Origin: Lunularia cruciata
Lineage: Eukaryota > Streptophyta > Marchantiopsida > Lunulariales > Lunulariaceae
Direction: 5' to 3'
Assembly: GCA_948567375.1 (NCBI GenBank)
Contig: OX419759.1
Coordinates: 10,880,744-10,944,743, forward strand
DNA: 64,000 nucleotides
Below the pieces are notes generated by a model, which did no database searches, was not told where the DNA came from, and saw only the letters and a list, made by a program, of their open reading frames with translations. Numbering within the stretch: position 1 is the stretch's first letter; every line of letters starts with the position of its first letter. Below are positions 24,253 through 36,237 of this stretch, piece after piece. Made by a program: the position numbers and the translations under genes.

Positions 24253-24993
24253 TGTAATACCAAGGGTTAGCCATATGATCTAGATGTGAAATTTGGTTTG
24301 GTAACATCTGGAATGATGTTATACATGATGTTCAAAATAGATCAGATAGAAGTATCACCAAAAGAGTACTTCTACTAATAGGGCAGAAACCAAAATAGAC
24401 TTGAGAACCTTAGAACCAATAGCTAGACATATGATTTAAAGGTGAGAATTGGTTTGGTAACATCTGGAAGGATGTTACACATGATGGACTAAACAGATCA
24501 GAAAGAGGTATCACCAAAAGGGGACTTCTACTAATAGAGTAGGAACCGAAATATGCCTGAAATCTTTGAAGGCAATTTTGGAGGCCTAAACGGATGAATC
24601 AGGCCTCGAAAATGTGCAAGTCCCCCCCCCCCCCCCCGGCAAAGGAAAGGCTGGCCTTCCCTCCTCCCTGCTTTGTCTTGTAGAGAGCTTTCCAATGGTA
24701 CCTTACGTGATTCTGAGATTCCTACAGGAAGGTTCCCTAAAAGATTCCCTCTGGTCAAAGCTTGTTTGACCAACCAGATAGGACCTAGACCAGACAGGTC
24801 ACCCATCCAAGTAAGTAATCCAAGGGTGGAGCTTGCTGACATGTCACCTATCTGTGTCCCGATCCTATGGTGGAGCTTCCTTGGAGGAGATCCTCTTTGT
24901 CTATATAATAAAGAGAAGGTGCTCCCTGGGGGCATCTAATGTTTGAGAGTGCAATCTGTGTTTTCTCTCTTCTCTTGTCCTTGGAGTATTACA
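24253..24993 (+). repeat. Solo LTR (741 bp), young subfamily of inner element
   Basis: It runs TGTAATACCAAGGG to GAGTATTACA with a perfect 5-bp target duplication CTTCC at 24248-24252 and 24994-24998. It has the two-copy 156-bp structure and is very close to the inner element LTRs. A run of 16 C occurs at 24622-24637. It sits inside the reverse-oriented coiled-coil relic. Confidence 0.94.
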
Positions 24994-25520
24994 CTTCCTT
25001 CATCCTATTTATATCTTTCTTGACTAATTCCACCAAAGATTGTTCTTCTTATTGTTCTTGCCTTGTATCTTATAAGTCCTCTTGAAGCACCAGTGCTCAC
25101 TTTGATATTCCCTCAAGGTGTTTTGCATCCATCTTGGTAGGTCACTTAAGCTCTCCATGCTAGACTACTTATACTCCTCATATTTATCTATCAAAAACTC
25201 TATCTATCAATAGCAATTACACCCTTGGTCAACATTTCTAAGACAATTAGGTCACAACTCAAAGGTTGTTCTTGCACTAGCGGTCCATTGTTTCCTTTGG
25301 TTTTAGTCAAAACTCTTCTCTCTTTCCAAAGGAATATCTTTACCTTTGGCTTCTTGACCGTCCCTTCAAGTTGTACTTTCCTATCACCTACTTCATGTTG
25401 ACTCTTCCTTGGTGTGAAATCATTTGGTCCAAATAAACCTTCCATTCTTAAATTTGCTAAATGTTGGTCTACCTCAACATCCTCCATCCTTGATAGCATC
25501 AACTTATTGACGTCTTTTTT

Positions 25521-27440
25521 GGATATTGACTTTTGTTTTGACTTGTCTACAACTGTTGATTTCCTCTCAAGCCAAGGTGGTATTGGAATGTACCATGTTT
25601 GATTTCTTGCTAATCACAATGGATAAGTAGGACCAATTCCACAATAAGAATGACAACCTTTACTTTCTAGGAATGTCTTTCTACCAAAAATCTCCCAATT
25701 GTACCTTTGGAGATTTCAAGTTTTAAGATCAATCTTTCAATAACCTCTACTTGTTATTATCTATGGTTGAGCCATTGTGTTATGTACAAAAGGAATTTTA
25801 TGCCTTTGGATCTACTATTGTCTTTGGATTTCACTTTGCACTCTTGTTGCTCTCGAGAACCTACTACACACTTATTTACTAGATATTCTCAAAAGTTCAA
25901 AACTAGTGATACTCTCAAAAGTGAGTTGACTTTCAAATATACTCTTTCAACCTTCTTTTGCATATATGGGTAGTTTGCTAAGCTGTGTCTATTTTTTCTA
26001 CACCTTCTTGGTTGAAGGGAACTCATTCTTTGTTGTTAGATCTTCTAAAGAACCGTCAAGGTCTCCAAAGGTTGGTTCTTTCATCATACCAATCTTTGTT
26101 GAGGTCATACTTCCAAAGATGTTTTAACTCACGCATATGCAACATCATTTTTGTCCTTGATTGGTACATGCTAACTCATATCCTACTCCAATTGACAAGT
26201 GAGCATATCCTTTCACTTCAATTGTCATGCTTCAAAATATTTTTGCATAAGAAATTAGTTCCTTACATAGATCAGCCTATTCCTTTGGAGTTGCGACTCA
26301 TTTCTCTGGAAAGTCACATCCAAAGGCTCATTTATCTCCTTTGTACTTCTAATTAAGGCTAAAAGATGTTGAAATAACACTTAAAAATTTGGATAAAACT
26401 TAACAATTTGGAAATTTTTGAGTACTATAGTCCAATAGGTTCTCCTCTAAATAATTGCTCAAAGAACACTACCTAGCTTATAGTCAAGTAGATAGTTTGT
26501 TTTGGGCAAAAATCCTCAAAATAGATTGAATAAGAAATTAGCAAGTAGGGTCCTTGTAAGTATGAAACTTTCATCCATTACTCTTTGACCTCTTCTATGC
26601 AAAAGATTACTTAATTGCTATGTTGCATCCTACGCCCATCTTTCCAAATTTAGTGTCCAAAGTCATAACCATCTTCCTTGAGTACCATCCTCTAGTGCTA
26701 CTCTGTCCAACTATAAGAATTCCCATGAAGATTCCTAGTTGCTCTCTCACTTCTTCTTCACATTGCTTGAATGATTCTGGAATTCTCAATTTTATAGTAG
26801 AAATATAAAATGCTTACTCTAGAGTAGATCACTACTAGTTCTCATTGGACATGTGTCAATTCTTGGGAAAAAGTAACACCTTAAGGATCTTCCTTGTAGT
26901 TTTCTTGGCTCAGGCCATATTGCTAACAATCATCCTTCTTTGATACAGAGACTCACAATTACAAAGGAAAGATCACTCAAACACTCTTCCAAAAAGTTAC
27001 CACAAAAACATATTAGAAAAAGTGAAAATTAATGAATTGCAATAGATTTTGTAGACAAGGATTCTTCTATAATGGTCCTTAATGTGCAAGATGTCACTCT
27101 CCACACATGCAAACTCTTTGAGTGGTTCCATCAACTTTTTGCAACAATTCTTTATCCTTGCTGGCAATGTCATTTAAATCAATGCATCATCATTGGTTCC
27201 AAAAATATTCACCAACAAAGATTCATTGTAATTGTACTCTTTGTACTTATCCCCTATTCAAACTTGACTTCATACACGTTCCTTCTTTGATGATGCCTTC
27301 TTTGCTTCCAAACATGCACATTAATGAAATTCAAAGAATACTCATAAAAGAGGTTTCTTTTGCTAAACATGAAACTATTTTCCTCTTCTTCCATAAAAAA
27401 TTAATAAAATGAAACAAAATTACAACTTTTGCAAAAGGTA
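25521..27440. other. Repeat-derived spacer
   Basis: Many short frames on both strands, none with a domain I recognise. Minus-strand translation keeps a charged, transposon-like character in places (for example HMRELKHLWKYDLNKDW near 26.1 kb). It is probably the 5' part of a reverse-oriented element whose Gag knuckle is at 27464-27505. Confidence 0.4.
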
Positions 27441-27463
27441 GGTATCACATCATTCCTAGTTGG

Positions 27464-27505
27464 ACATTTGGCAATGTGATGTCCAATTCAGTAGTAATAG
27501 AAGCA
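27464..27505 (-). pseudogene. Reverse-oriented retroelement CCHC zinc knuckle relic
   Basis: The minus-strand translation reads CFYYY-stop-IGHHIAKC. With C-x2-C-x4-H-x4-C spacing, the second Cys is replaced by Tyr and a Trp-type codon has become TGA. It marks the end of a decayed Gag frame in reverse orientation. Confidence 0.6.
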
Positions 27506-27621
27506 ACCACTATTTTTTCACAATTGGTCTTTGTCTACAATACCAAGAGGTCTCTTTTGTATAATATCAATCTCCATGAGTGTTGGTTCCTCAATCCTTG
27601 TGTGATGTGTTTGTAGGTTTT

Positions 27622-28062
27622 TTTAATACCAATAGCTAGACATATTATCTAGAGGTGAAAATTTGCTTGGTAATTCTAGAAGGATGTTATGTATGATGGG
27701 CTAGTTAGATCAAACAAAGGTGTCACCAAAAGAGTACTTCTATTAGGGTAGGAGGCCAAAATAGCTTGAAAACTTTAGAGCCAATTTTAGAGACCTAAAC
27801 GGATGAATTAGGCCTTAAAAATATGCCAATTTCCCCTCCTTTTCCCAAAGTGAAAACAGAGTTGCCTTTCCTCTCCTTTGTTTCTCTTATTGAGAGCTTT
27901 CCAACAATAAATCACCGATGTGATTTTCAGATTCCTACATGAAGATTCCTTAAAGATTCCCTCTAATCAAAGATTGTTTGACCAACTAGATAGGATCAGA
28001 ACTGACATGTCACCCATGCATACAACTAATCTAAGAGTAGAGCTTGTTGACATATCAGCTAT
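27622..28062 (+). repeat. Truncated LTR of the inner element family
   Basis: It starts TTTAATACCAATAGC (expected TGTAATACC) and follows the one-unit, older LTR type up to CATATCAGCTATCC. It lacks the last approximately 150 bp with the TATA/polyadenylation region. No target duplication can be tested. The missing 3' end abuts the unrelated RT fragment. Confidence 0.8.
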
Positions 28063-28067
28063 CCAAA

Positions 28068-28438
28068 AGGAATAAGACTTGCCAAAGATCCACCAGCCTA
28101 CCTAAGCTCTCCAAAGATGGATGCCCATGAGACGCTATTAAAAGCATTCTCAACATCCACTTGCATAGAAATATAGCCTCACATTCTCCAAGTGTAGCTA
28201 CTCCAAATTGATATGGACTGAGGTGTTGTTGAAAGTGAGAACAATGCTAAAGGACAATGGTACGCCTGACCAAATGCAAAAAGATCTCTCCAATAGCAAT
28301 TGGTCTAATGCTTCTTGTGTCCTTCTCCATGACAAGAAGTTGACTAGCACCTAACACTTGACTTGGACAAGCCGTATAGGAAACAATGGTGAAACCGTGT
28401 AAAGCTAAAGAAGCACACATAGTGCCTAGGGATGCCAT
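28068..28438 (-). pseudogene. Fragment of a non-Ty3 reverse transcriptase (RPIAIGE / NAFNSVS class)
   Basis: The minus-strand translation contains TRSIRPIAIGEIFLHLVRR (28335-28255), then, after a frame change, a QFGVAT-like stretch and finally MQVDVENAFNSVSWASIFG near 28170-28110. The order R-P-I-A-I-G-E, then G-V, then V-D-x-x-N-A-F-N-S-V-S, then a GELR segment is typical of a class of LINE-like or unclassified RT proteins in which vDxxNAFNsv is the palm motif A. One stop and at least one frameshift are present. It is a fragment only. Confidence 0.6.
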
Positions 28439-28693
28439 AGAATGTCAAAGGACCCCACCTAGCCAAAGAAATATCCTTTGAACCTTGCAAATCCAAAGAA
28501 CTCTCCTTGAGACCCTTCTGACCAAAGCAAGAGCACTACATGCCTAACCTCCAAATGAGTCCGTGGACTGGCTCTTGAGGCTCGCTACACCAATACCCTA
28601 TACTAGGCATTTTTCTATATGTCATATGACAAGCTTCTTAACCGCCTTAAACTAGGTTCGGGGTCAAGTAATTGGTCAAATTAACAAATAGTA

Positions 28694-28926
<233 letters not shown>

Positions 28927-29001
28927 TGAACATTGATTAGTTCCTTGATATGAAAACTTAAAAAAACCAATATGATTTTGGTGGCCATATGCAATAAGCT
29001 C

Positions 29002-29041
29002 AAGGATGTCAAAACCCTCACCAAAATGTTTTGACATCCTT
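29002..29041 (+). repeat. 13-bp inverted repeat (hairpin)
   Basis: AAGGATGTCAAAA at 29002-29014 pairs perfectly with TTTTGACATCCTT at 29029-29041, with a 14-nt loop. Further direct copies of AAGGATGTCAAAACCCTCA occur at 29085-29103 and 29109-29127. Confidence 0.85.
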
Positions 29042-29731
29042 GCTGACACCAAAATGCCACCAATGGCATCCTTGGTTTTGACAAAAGGATGTCAAAACCC
29101 TCACACTCAAGGATGTCAAAACCCTCATCTCGGCTTATGGAGTGTGCATAAGTTCCTTCACCACCAAATCAGTTTCATCTTCCAAACTGTCTCCATATAA
29201 ATTATGATCTTCATGACTTATACCTTAAAAGAAATTTTTCTCCTTGATTAGAATTATTTTACTTCAACACTCCCCATAAAATTCTTGATAAGCATGGCAA
29301 TTATTCTAATCATGGTGATTAGTATCATTCCCATTCTTCCCCAATACCAATCAGAACCTAGAGTGTAACTTCACCACTTTGTCAACATATGTTCACACTC
29401 TATGGTAACCTTGCACTTTAACCATTCATAACTCTCATAAAAAAGAAATTTGCAATAAGTGCACTAATAAAACTCTCCTAAGATTGCTGTTGGTTGTACT
29501 TCCTCCATATCTTCTTAGAAAATTCTTTATCCTAGTTTTTTACTACCTTTTAATATTTTTAGCTCTCCTTTCTACTTTTCCATACCAAGTAGAGGACAAA
29601 TGTGACATATTCCATTTAAAATTATAAACAAATATAAGGAATATATATAAGGACAAATGTTCCATATTCCGGGCAGATTTCTCATATAGACTCTATTGGG
29701 GCTTAGCCCCATGTTACCTTTTTTGTCTCTC

Positions 29732-29787
29732 CCTTGTACGGCTTGATGGGGTCTTCCCATCCTTCATTTTTCCTACGCGGTCGCCTT
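29732..29787 (+). repeat. 56-bp sequence repeated inverted at 62853-62908
   Basis: CCTTGTACGGCTTGATGGGG through ACGCGGTCGCCTT is identical to the reverse complement of 62853-62908. It lies in a spacer with a GGGGCTTAGCCCC palindrome just upstream (about 29698-29710). It does not belong to any of the LTR families above. Origin unknown. Confidence 0.9.
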
Positions 29788-30247
29788 TCTTCTTCCATTT
29801 AAAAGTAAGCTTTTATAGATAAAATGAAAGATCTAGATTGCTCTATGGTTTTAATTGCATGATTAATCCTGATGAATCTCCACAATTAATCTTGAGATTA
29901 TTAAAAGAAAAATATTTTATTTTCTTATACCAAAACTCCCTCTGAAAGTCTACCTCCAAGATTTCCAAAGTGCTACTACAATATTAAAGCTATTGTACTT
30001 TATAAGTCCTTTTGCTCCATAAATTTTACAAAAATATTTGGTTTTAGATCTCCTTCTCCTTAGTCTTAAGTAAGAAGGTCTAGATACAAACCAAGTCAAG
30101 TAGGCCTCTAAATTAGAAGGTTAAGAAAATATCCAAACTCATCTAAATAATCCACAAAATAAGTTTATATTCTTATTTGGAGCAAACATTTAATTGATAT
30201 GCAATTATTTGGATTATAGAAGAATCTATTACAAAAAATTTGTGGAA

Positions 30248-30393
30248 CCAAGAGTTCTAAACTCTTGCTTCAAATCCAAATATATAGGAATACTATCAAG
30301 TCAAGACACTAAACTCCAAACCAAGAGTTCCAAACTCTTGCTTCAAATCCAAATATATAGAAATAGTATCAAGTCAAGACACTAAACTCCAAG
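30248..30393 (+). repeat. 73-bp tandem duplication
   Basis: Two copies, 30248-30320 and 30321-30393, begin CCAAGAGTT and end CTAAACTCCAA and differ at only a few bases. They lie in a gene-free spacer. Confidence 0.88.
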
Positions 30394-32228
30394 TTAGTGA
30401 TGGTCACTCTTCTAAAATAATACCAGTCTATTTTGACTACAATTAGCTTTGATCAATTATGAATAATTTTAAAGCTTTCCTAGAATTTATAAACACAATT
30501 TCTCTAAAACTCATAATACAAACCTATATACCCCTAAACAGGCATATATATGGTTCAGGGTATTTATGGTTGGTATAGTTCTAGATATGTGTGGTTCACC
30601 CATATGCATCTTTGTTATTAGCTTGTGAGTGTAGCACTATTCTATGTATAATAAGATATGACTTGCTGATGTGACATGTTTATTTTTGGAGGACAATACA
30701 ATATTTGTAGATAATACTTTTATGGATATGATTTTTGGCACTACCCTAGATGCGACATAATATGATTTATTGTTATACATGTTGCTCTTTTAGAGGATAG
30801 AGGAATGCTATAGATAATATCATTAGAGATGAGATTTTGCCATAGAACAAAAGAGTGAATACTTGACATGGAGAAAGCATCATTATTATTTACAAAAATA
30901 TATCTGGTTTCACATGAACAAGCAGCGGTACAATTTGTAGATGATGGGATAGTGGTTTCTTTTGGGTAGTTATGGATCAAATTCTGAGAAGTTTTTTACT
31001 TATCATCTTGGATAGGTGGTGAGTGAAGAAATAACAACCAAAATCTCTAAGTTAAAACACTTGTAGAAAACTCATTTCTTTGTTCCTCTAGCATTATACT
31101 TACATGGAGCTATGGATAAAGATTGACAGATCTATCAAAGGCGGTAAACAAATCTATCATATTAGTTGAAAAAGATATAATTTTCACTTTTTTGTTTGAT
31201 AGTTTTCTCTGGATAACATGTATCCATTGTTCTAAAATAGACATTGGTTGATGCAATCTATAGGAACCAATCAGAGTAGATGATGACGTTTCTAATGCAT
31301 TCCAATGGTGTGTAGGCTATAAGACAAGGTGAAATATAATACATCTATCATTATGATCTCCAATGCTCTCGATGCTCCTTAAGTTAGACGACAAGACGAG
31401 GTGAAATAGATTGCATCTATCAAGTGTTACTCTTGGGGTTCTCTTGTAGAGCTTGACGGAGTCTTCAAATCCATTTTGCTATGCTACATATGCGTTTTAC
31501 TAGTACCCTTCGTACAGATTGGAGTGATTTCCTTCTCAAGTATGAGAATCCGATTTCGAGGAAAGCATTCAAACATGTAGAGGATGCTAGAATTATGCTT
31601 GTTTTTATACCTTTGGTATAAATGTATTATTAATCTTAACAGTAAGCAGGATGATGACATCTGTATAGAGTGAATTTTGAGTATATCAATAAATAAATAA
31701 ATTTGAAAATATATAGCAACGAGAAAAGCAGTCCATTTATACTTTTATAGAGATTCAAATAGTTTCAGAATAATATCCTTCATGTTTTTGTATATTATTC
31801 TTGATTGAGGGCCACTAGATTACTTCATGGTCATATTATGAATGAAATTGGAAGTTACCTATGTGAATAAAATGTTCTGTGAATATTTAATATCAATATT
31901 CTTACGTGTCAAGGAGAGGCTACCGTGTCAACATGCGAATGCTGACTACGTAGTTCTAACAAACTGCACTGCTTACCTCGGTGGACACTACAGTGCTAAC
32001 CGATGGAAATTTCCTCGGGCTCTTGAGTCGACGCTAAGCGAGGAAATTCGGAATGGTCCAATTTCTCCAGGGAATGTCTAGAGATTCGCATTGATCCAAT
32101 TTCTAGTCGATCTGAATTCTGATTAGTTTTGGTTTGACAGAATTCCTACGTTAAGTTCTCTCCGTCTGCACGACGGTTTATACTTCACTGGCCTTATCGA
32201 TTAGGAAAAAGTTGAAAACATCTATATT
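30394..32228. other. Spacer at the repeat/gene boundary; upstream region of GPATCH11-like gene
   Basis: No supported gene. Character changes at about 31.8-31.9 kb from AT-rich repeat debris to more balanced sequence leading into the gene at 32229. A 10-bp inverted repeat (AATTTCCTCG at 32008-32017 and its complement at 32039-32048) lies about 180 bp before the start codon. No convincing TATA box was assigned. Confidence 0.5.
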
Positions 32229-34080
32229 ATGGCAGAGGAAGATGATGACTACATGGCTGACCTGACACGCTTCATTCCGACTGAATTGTCTGCTTTGCCT
32301 CGGGTACGTTATTCGGCTGCCTATGTTGTTTCGGGGCGGATTTTGAACGTTCGGTGTTCAGTTTCGGATACTGTAGGTCAACTTGGAGCTATATCTCATC
32401 TCTGTTAAAGAGTACACTCTTATTAAAGTTTGTAGATCCTTAGCTTTCTAGTAATTTTCAGCTCAACCTCCAGCTAGTAAGTTTTGCTAAACACTTTCGT
32501 TCATGTATCTGTCTTCACGCTACATGTAAAGAAGATCGCCATATTCTTCTGAGATTTTCCAATGAGTTGGTCATTCTCAGTGTCCCCGATTTTCTAAGTG
32601 TATAAATTAATATAGGTCGGGTTCATCACGCTGTACTGTTGCGGTGACTGAGAAGTTGATAAGTTGAAGAGCACCATGGTGTAAAAAAAGTTAGGTCATT
32701 TTCTGCTGAGACAATGTGGAGTAATGTACTAAAGTGCTCATCCTGGAAGACCTGAGAGGATACAATTTGATAGGTTGTGAAGAAATATTCTTGCTCGAAT
32801 TTCTAGTAATTGCCTGTCTCTCTTGGGATAGCGGCAGCCCTGAACCTGGCTGAAAGAGAATAGCAAAGATGGGACATCGTGACTTCATGACTCGACACAC
32901 CTTGTTACAGTTTCTTAAACTCGAAGTCATCGCTGGTTGATTGGTCCGCGCATTATTGAATCATCTGTAAAGCACAGACTACAAAGTTCTGGCTCTTGTT
33001 TATACACTCAGGGATGCGAACTGACGATTTTTCAATGCTTCTTTCAGGTGAAACATAGGAAAGTAGCAAGCGACAAAGACAAACAGCGTTGGGGAGGAAA
33101 GAGGAAATTAAAAGTGGAAGAGGGAAAGAGAGCTGAGGAAGAGCAACGAAAAGAGGGATTGGGTGCAGCCATACCTTCGAGCAATATTGGCTTTAAAATG
33201 CTTCAGCAGATGGGTTATACCCCTGGAGCAGCCCTTGGGAAGCATGGTCAGGGGGTTCTGGAACCAGTCAGTGTAGACCTTAAGCGCGGTAGAATGGGAC
33301 TGGGAAGAGATGTCGCTGTGAAAGAAGAGCAAATCTTGAAAGCCAGGCGGACAGAGTTTGAGAGCGTTAGGCAGAGACAAGCCGAGAAAGAGTTAAGAGC
33401 TGATTTCCAGGAAAGGAGAAAAAGCTCTTGGCAGAGTAGGAAAATGGCTACTGACTACGCAAAAGCTAGTTCTACTCTGGTTGATCTGGAAGAGAGGCTT
33501 ATAAGCTCATCTGGTTCGAAGCCTCTATCTCCTGTTGTTTTGGACAAAGATGGGACAGAAACTGCTGAGCAAGAATCTGAGGAGGAAGAAGAAATCACCA
33601 CAGAGGTAAGTCATTCTCGAGTTTAATTTCTGGTACTTAATTAGTGAACTCCATTTTCATACTTAGTAGCAGGTCACTACACTAACCTAAATCACAGACT
33701 TATGTCATTTTCGAGTCATATTTCTGGTACTTAAAACTAGGCACTCCTTCATATTTTTGAGTATGTTCCAGGTCACTTATTGCTACCGCGGAAAGTTTAT
33801 GTCTTTCATATCTGGAGAATGACTAGTAGTTGGTCGTGCTTTATCTCAGATGCTCCTGGAGACTCTGGAGAAACTGAGGACCAAATTCAGTTACTGCTTT
33901 TTCTGCGGTGTGAAGGTGCGTTCCTAACATGCAGAGCGAATAAGCTTGTGTTGTACTTGCATTTTCCAACTTAAATTTAATCTGTGGCTGAGATTATTTT
34001 GGTGCCGACGTCTACTACAGTACGACTCTGCCGAGGCATTGGCCGCTGGTTGTCCTGGCTTAGAAGAAGAAGACCATTGA
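32229..34080 (+). CDS. GPATCH11-like G-patch protein, 4 exons, 252 aa
   Basis: Four phase-0 exons are proposed: 32229-32303, 33048-33605, 33850-33915 and 34021-34080, all with GT...AG introns. The start MAEEDDDYMADLTRF is the acidic N-terminus typical of GPATCH11. A Lys/Arg/Glu-rich coil follows, then a G-patch at about residues 69-111 (NIGFKMLQQMGYTPGAALG, then GRMGLGR). The C-terminus has the DUF4187-type zinc-binding-like end: LEKLRTKFSYCFFCGVK with a CxxC at about 227-230, then AAGCPGLEEEDH just before the stop. The family is nuclear or kinetochore-associated in animals, and G-patch proteins commonly activate DEAH helicases in RNA processing. The plant role is inferred. Exon 3 could begin earlier (acceptor near 33772), but the chosen join restores the family sequence without a stop. 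Confidence 0.88.
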
Positions 34081-36237
34081 CACTGATCAGAGACCAGCCT
34101 ACTTCACTCAAATCTGAAATCCAAACATAGGACTGCCGGTAAATACTCTTTTCAAAACTTGTCTAAGCATCTATTAGCATTGTCTTTCGTAATAACACAA
34201 TGATGATCAACTATCATTAGTACGAATCACGATGTATTTTTCCAGTTGTTGCTTAGCTCTGCGTTCGTTCTATGGAGCTCACAGGCTTCCCAGTGCACTT
34301 TCTTTGTACCAGAAGCTCAATTCTAGGCCTTCAAAGAAACTAAATGTCAACAGACTCGCTCTGAACTAGCAACGATGCTGGTTTGCAGAATGTCACTTGT
34401 TTACGCAGGGCATGGAGCACAAAGGAACCCCACCAGAAAGGTGATGGAAGATGCACATTTGAAGAAGCTCCATTAAAAGAAAGTCTCAACAAGCATTATA
34501 TTCCCAATTTGACAAATCTCGGTGCTTGAGAATCTTCTGTAGCTGTCATGAAAATTCTTTAAGAGCTGTTCATAAAACGCATACATCAATACACTTATCC
34601 ATGTACAAGCCGCTCTTCGAACGGTTTCTGCTCCCATTGCTCAAATATCCATGTACATATGAGTTCTGGATCACCCGTTCCCAGAACGGCTTCTGCTCTG
34701 ATCTACCTATATCCATGTACACAGAATATCGCAGTCTCTCGTTCCCCTTCAAGAGCAGGTCATCGTAGAGATTGAAGGGTTTTAAATAACCTGCGCAATC
34801 ACATTCAGAGTAGGACGCGTGGAAAGGTCTTGTACACCAGGTGCCTAAAGTTTACTGTAACGGAACATTCTAGAGAGCAGGAAGCTGTAGTTGGAGAGTG
34901 CCTATGATTGCTGTCTGTTTGGGTCGTTATGGCCTCTTTGTACGGCAGCATGAGTGCTATCTATTTCAACGAGTCGACTTCGTCTTCATGCAAGGTCTTT
35001 CGCCTCGTTTTAACACTTGATGCATGCATGATGAATAACATTTAGTGTATCAAAAACTATGTTGTAAGGAGCAACACAAGTGGAGCTCGGCAGCCTCAAT
35101 GACTTCGAAAGATATCCTAGCGATGCGGCAACTGAAACACTTCACCATTACCAATATCTTATCAAGGTACACACAAAAAAATCTCATTGTGAGCAGAGCT
35201 GCCACATGTTTTTATCATCACTTAAGCAGGTCAGGTGACTGTAAAGGACTAATTGACGGCTGACGTCAATAGTAGGTTAAAAGGGATGCACAGATAATGC
35301 GAACAACTACCACATTGAAAGCTTGAAAGTAAACTACCCCAAAAGCTTTCTAAACCTTGTCTGTCCCAACGAACTTTATTGATCTCTTTAAGAATCCCTC
35401 TTTTAAACAAGATATAAGAAGAGCCGCTTTTAATCAATATTCTGATCTGTCTCATAGTTGATGAAAAACTGGAATGTGCATAGGTATGCGTCTTATCCTA
35501 GCTTACGTTCCCATGTTCCCCAAGTAAAGATGGGAGGTCGTTCGGATCCATCCTCAGAACGCATTTCGTAACTTCATAAAATTTACTACCGTGCAGAACC
35601 TAAGAAAATCTAACTAACAGATTCCACTAGATAATCATCAACAGAAGTTAAGAGAATTTGCTACTCACAGATGTATCTTAAGAGTCTAGTTGGTAAGAAG
35701 AAGGAACACTATCACACACCAGACATGTATTGAGGCGCACTCCCCGACGAGACCGGCCGAACCTTTTGCCTGCGTAGGTCATGCTGGCTCTTGATTTACC
35801 GGTCAGTTCTCAAACAAGCTACGAGAAACTTAGCAGAAGTCGTTCATCAGGTTTTAGTACTACTTCCCTGTCCAGAGAGAAACAGCACCTCCAGACAGAC
35901 AGGCGTCCATATTCAGGAAAGGAGTAAGAATTCGAGTTGACCATTTCCACAATCCTAATAGGCTTCAAGAGGCTTGAAGATTTGCTAGAGAGGAGCAGCT
36001 CTATGCTCCCGCGTCTACGTACTAGTTTGAAGGTGCACTCAGCTGGAACTAATTCAGCCGGCAAGTACTCGGTGAGAAATCGAGTTCACAGGGTTGGAGG
36101 GGTGATACCTGAGAATTTGCTTCAGCGATCAGTCGCCGAGTAGGAACAGGTGTTTGAAACTCGAGACACCTGATAGAAGTGGCAGGGATTAATACCCAGC
36201 AGAGTGAATCGATTTATTGAGGGCGAGGATAATCAAT
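34081..36237. other. Intergenic spacer with a dispersed repeat
   Basis: No gene is supported. Short frames on either strand have no domain. It contains the hairpin-bearing repeat at 34659-34720, shared with an intron at 50188. The last several hundred bases are the presumed upstream region of the TPR gene. Confidence 0.5.
34659..34720 (+). repeat. Dispersed repeat with CCGTTC/GAACGG hairpin, copy 1
   Basis: ATGAGTTCTGGAT through CCATGTAC matches 50188-50254 with few changes. The core CCGTTC (34675-34680) and GAACGG (34684-34689) form a 6-bp stem with a 3-nt loop. Related fragments lie just upstream (34601-34650), suggesting a small family of short interspersed elements. Confidence 0.75.

Larger units (their letters stand above)
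21151..25520 (-). pseudogene. Reverse-oriented decayed coiled-coil coding region, split by a solo LTR
   Basis: Read on the minus strand, this is Lys/Glu/Leu-rich with acidic runs. Examples are LEEEGNNQEEAELVPLE near 22.1 kb, a long Glu run encoded by the GAA repeat at 21908-21955, ELAKNYAKYRKLLEAKER near 24.1 kb, and SRMEDVEVDQHLANLRMEG near 25.4 kb. Frames are broken by stops. The coding sense resumes across the solo LTR (24253-24993): the residues on either side form one charged, heptad-like stretch. It resembles the plus-strand remnant at 2986-4680. Family unknown. Confidence 0.5.

Noticed and set aside
32937-33047. N-terminal extension of the G-patch exon up to 32937
   Set aside because: It is open only because the intron lacks stops. 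The acceptor TTTCAG at 33042-33047 and the first exon at 32229 give the family N-terminus.
33772-33849. Earlier start of GPATCH11 exon 3
   Set aside because: A GTTCCAG acceptor exists, but the inserted sequence has a stop in the needed frame and no family similarity.
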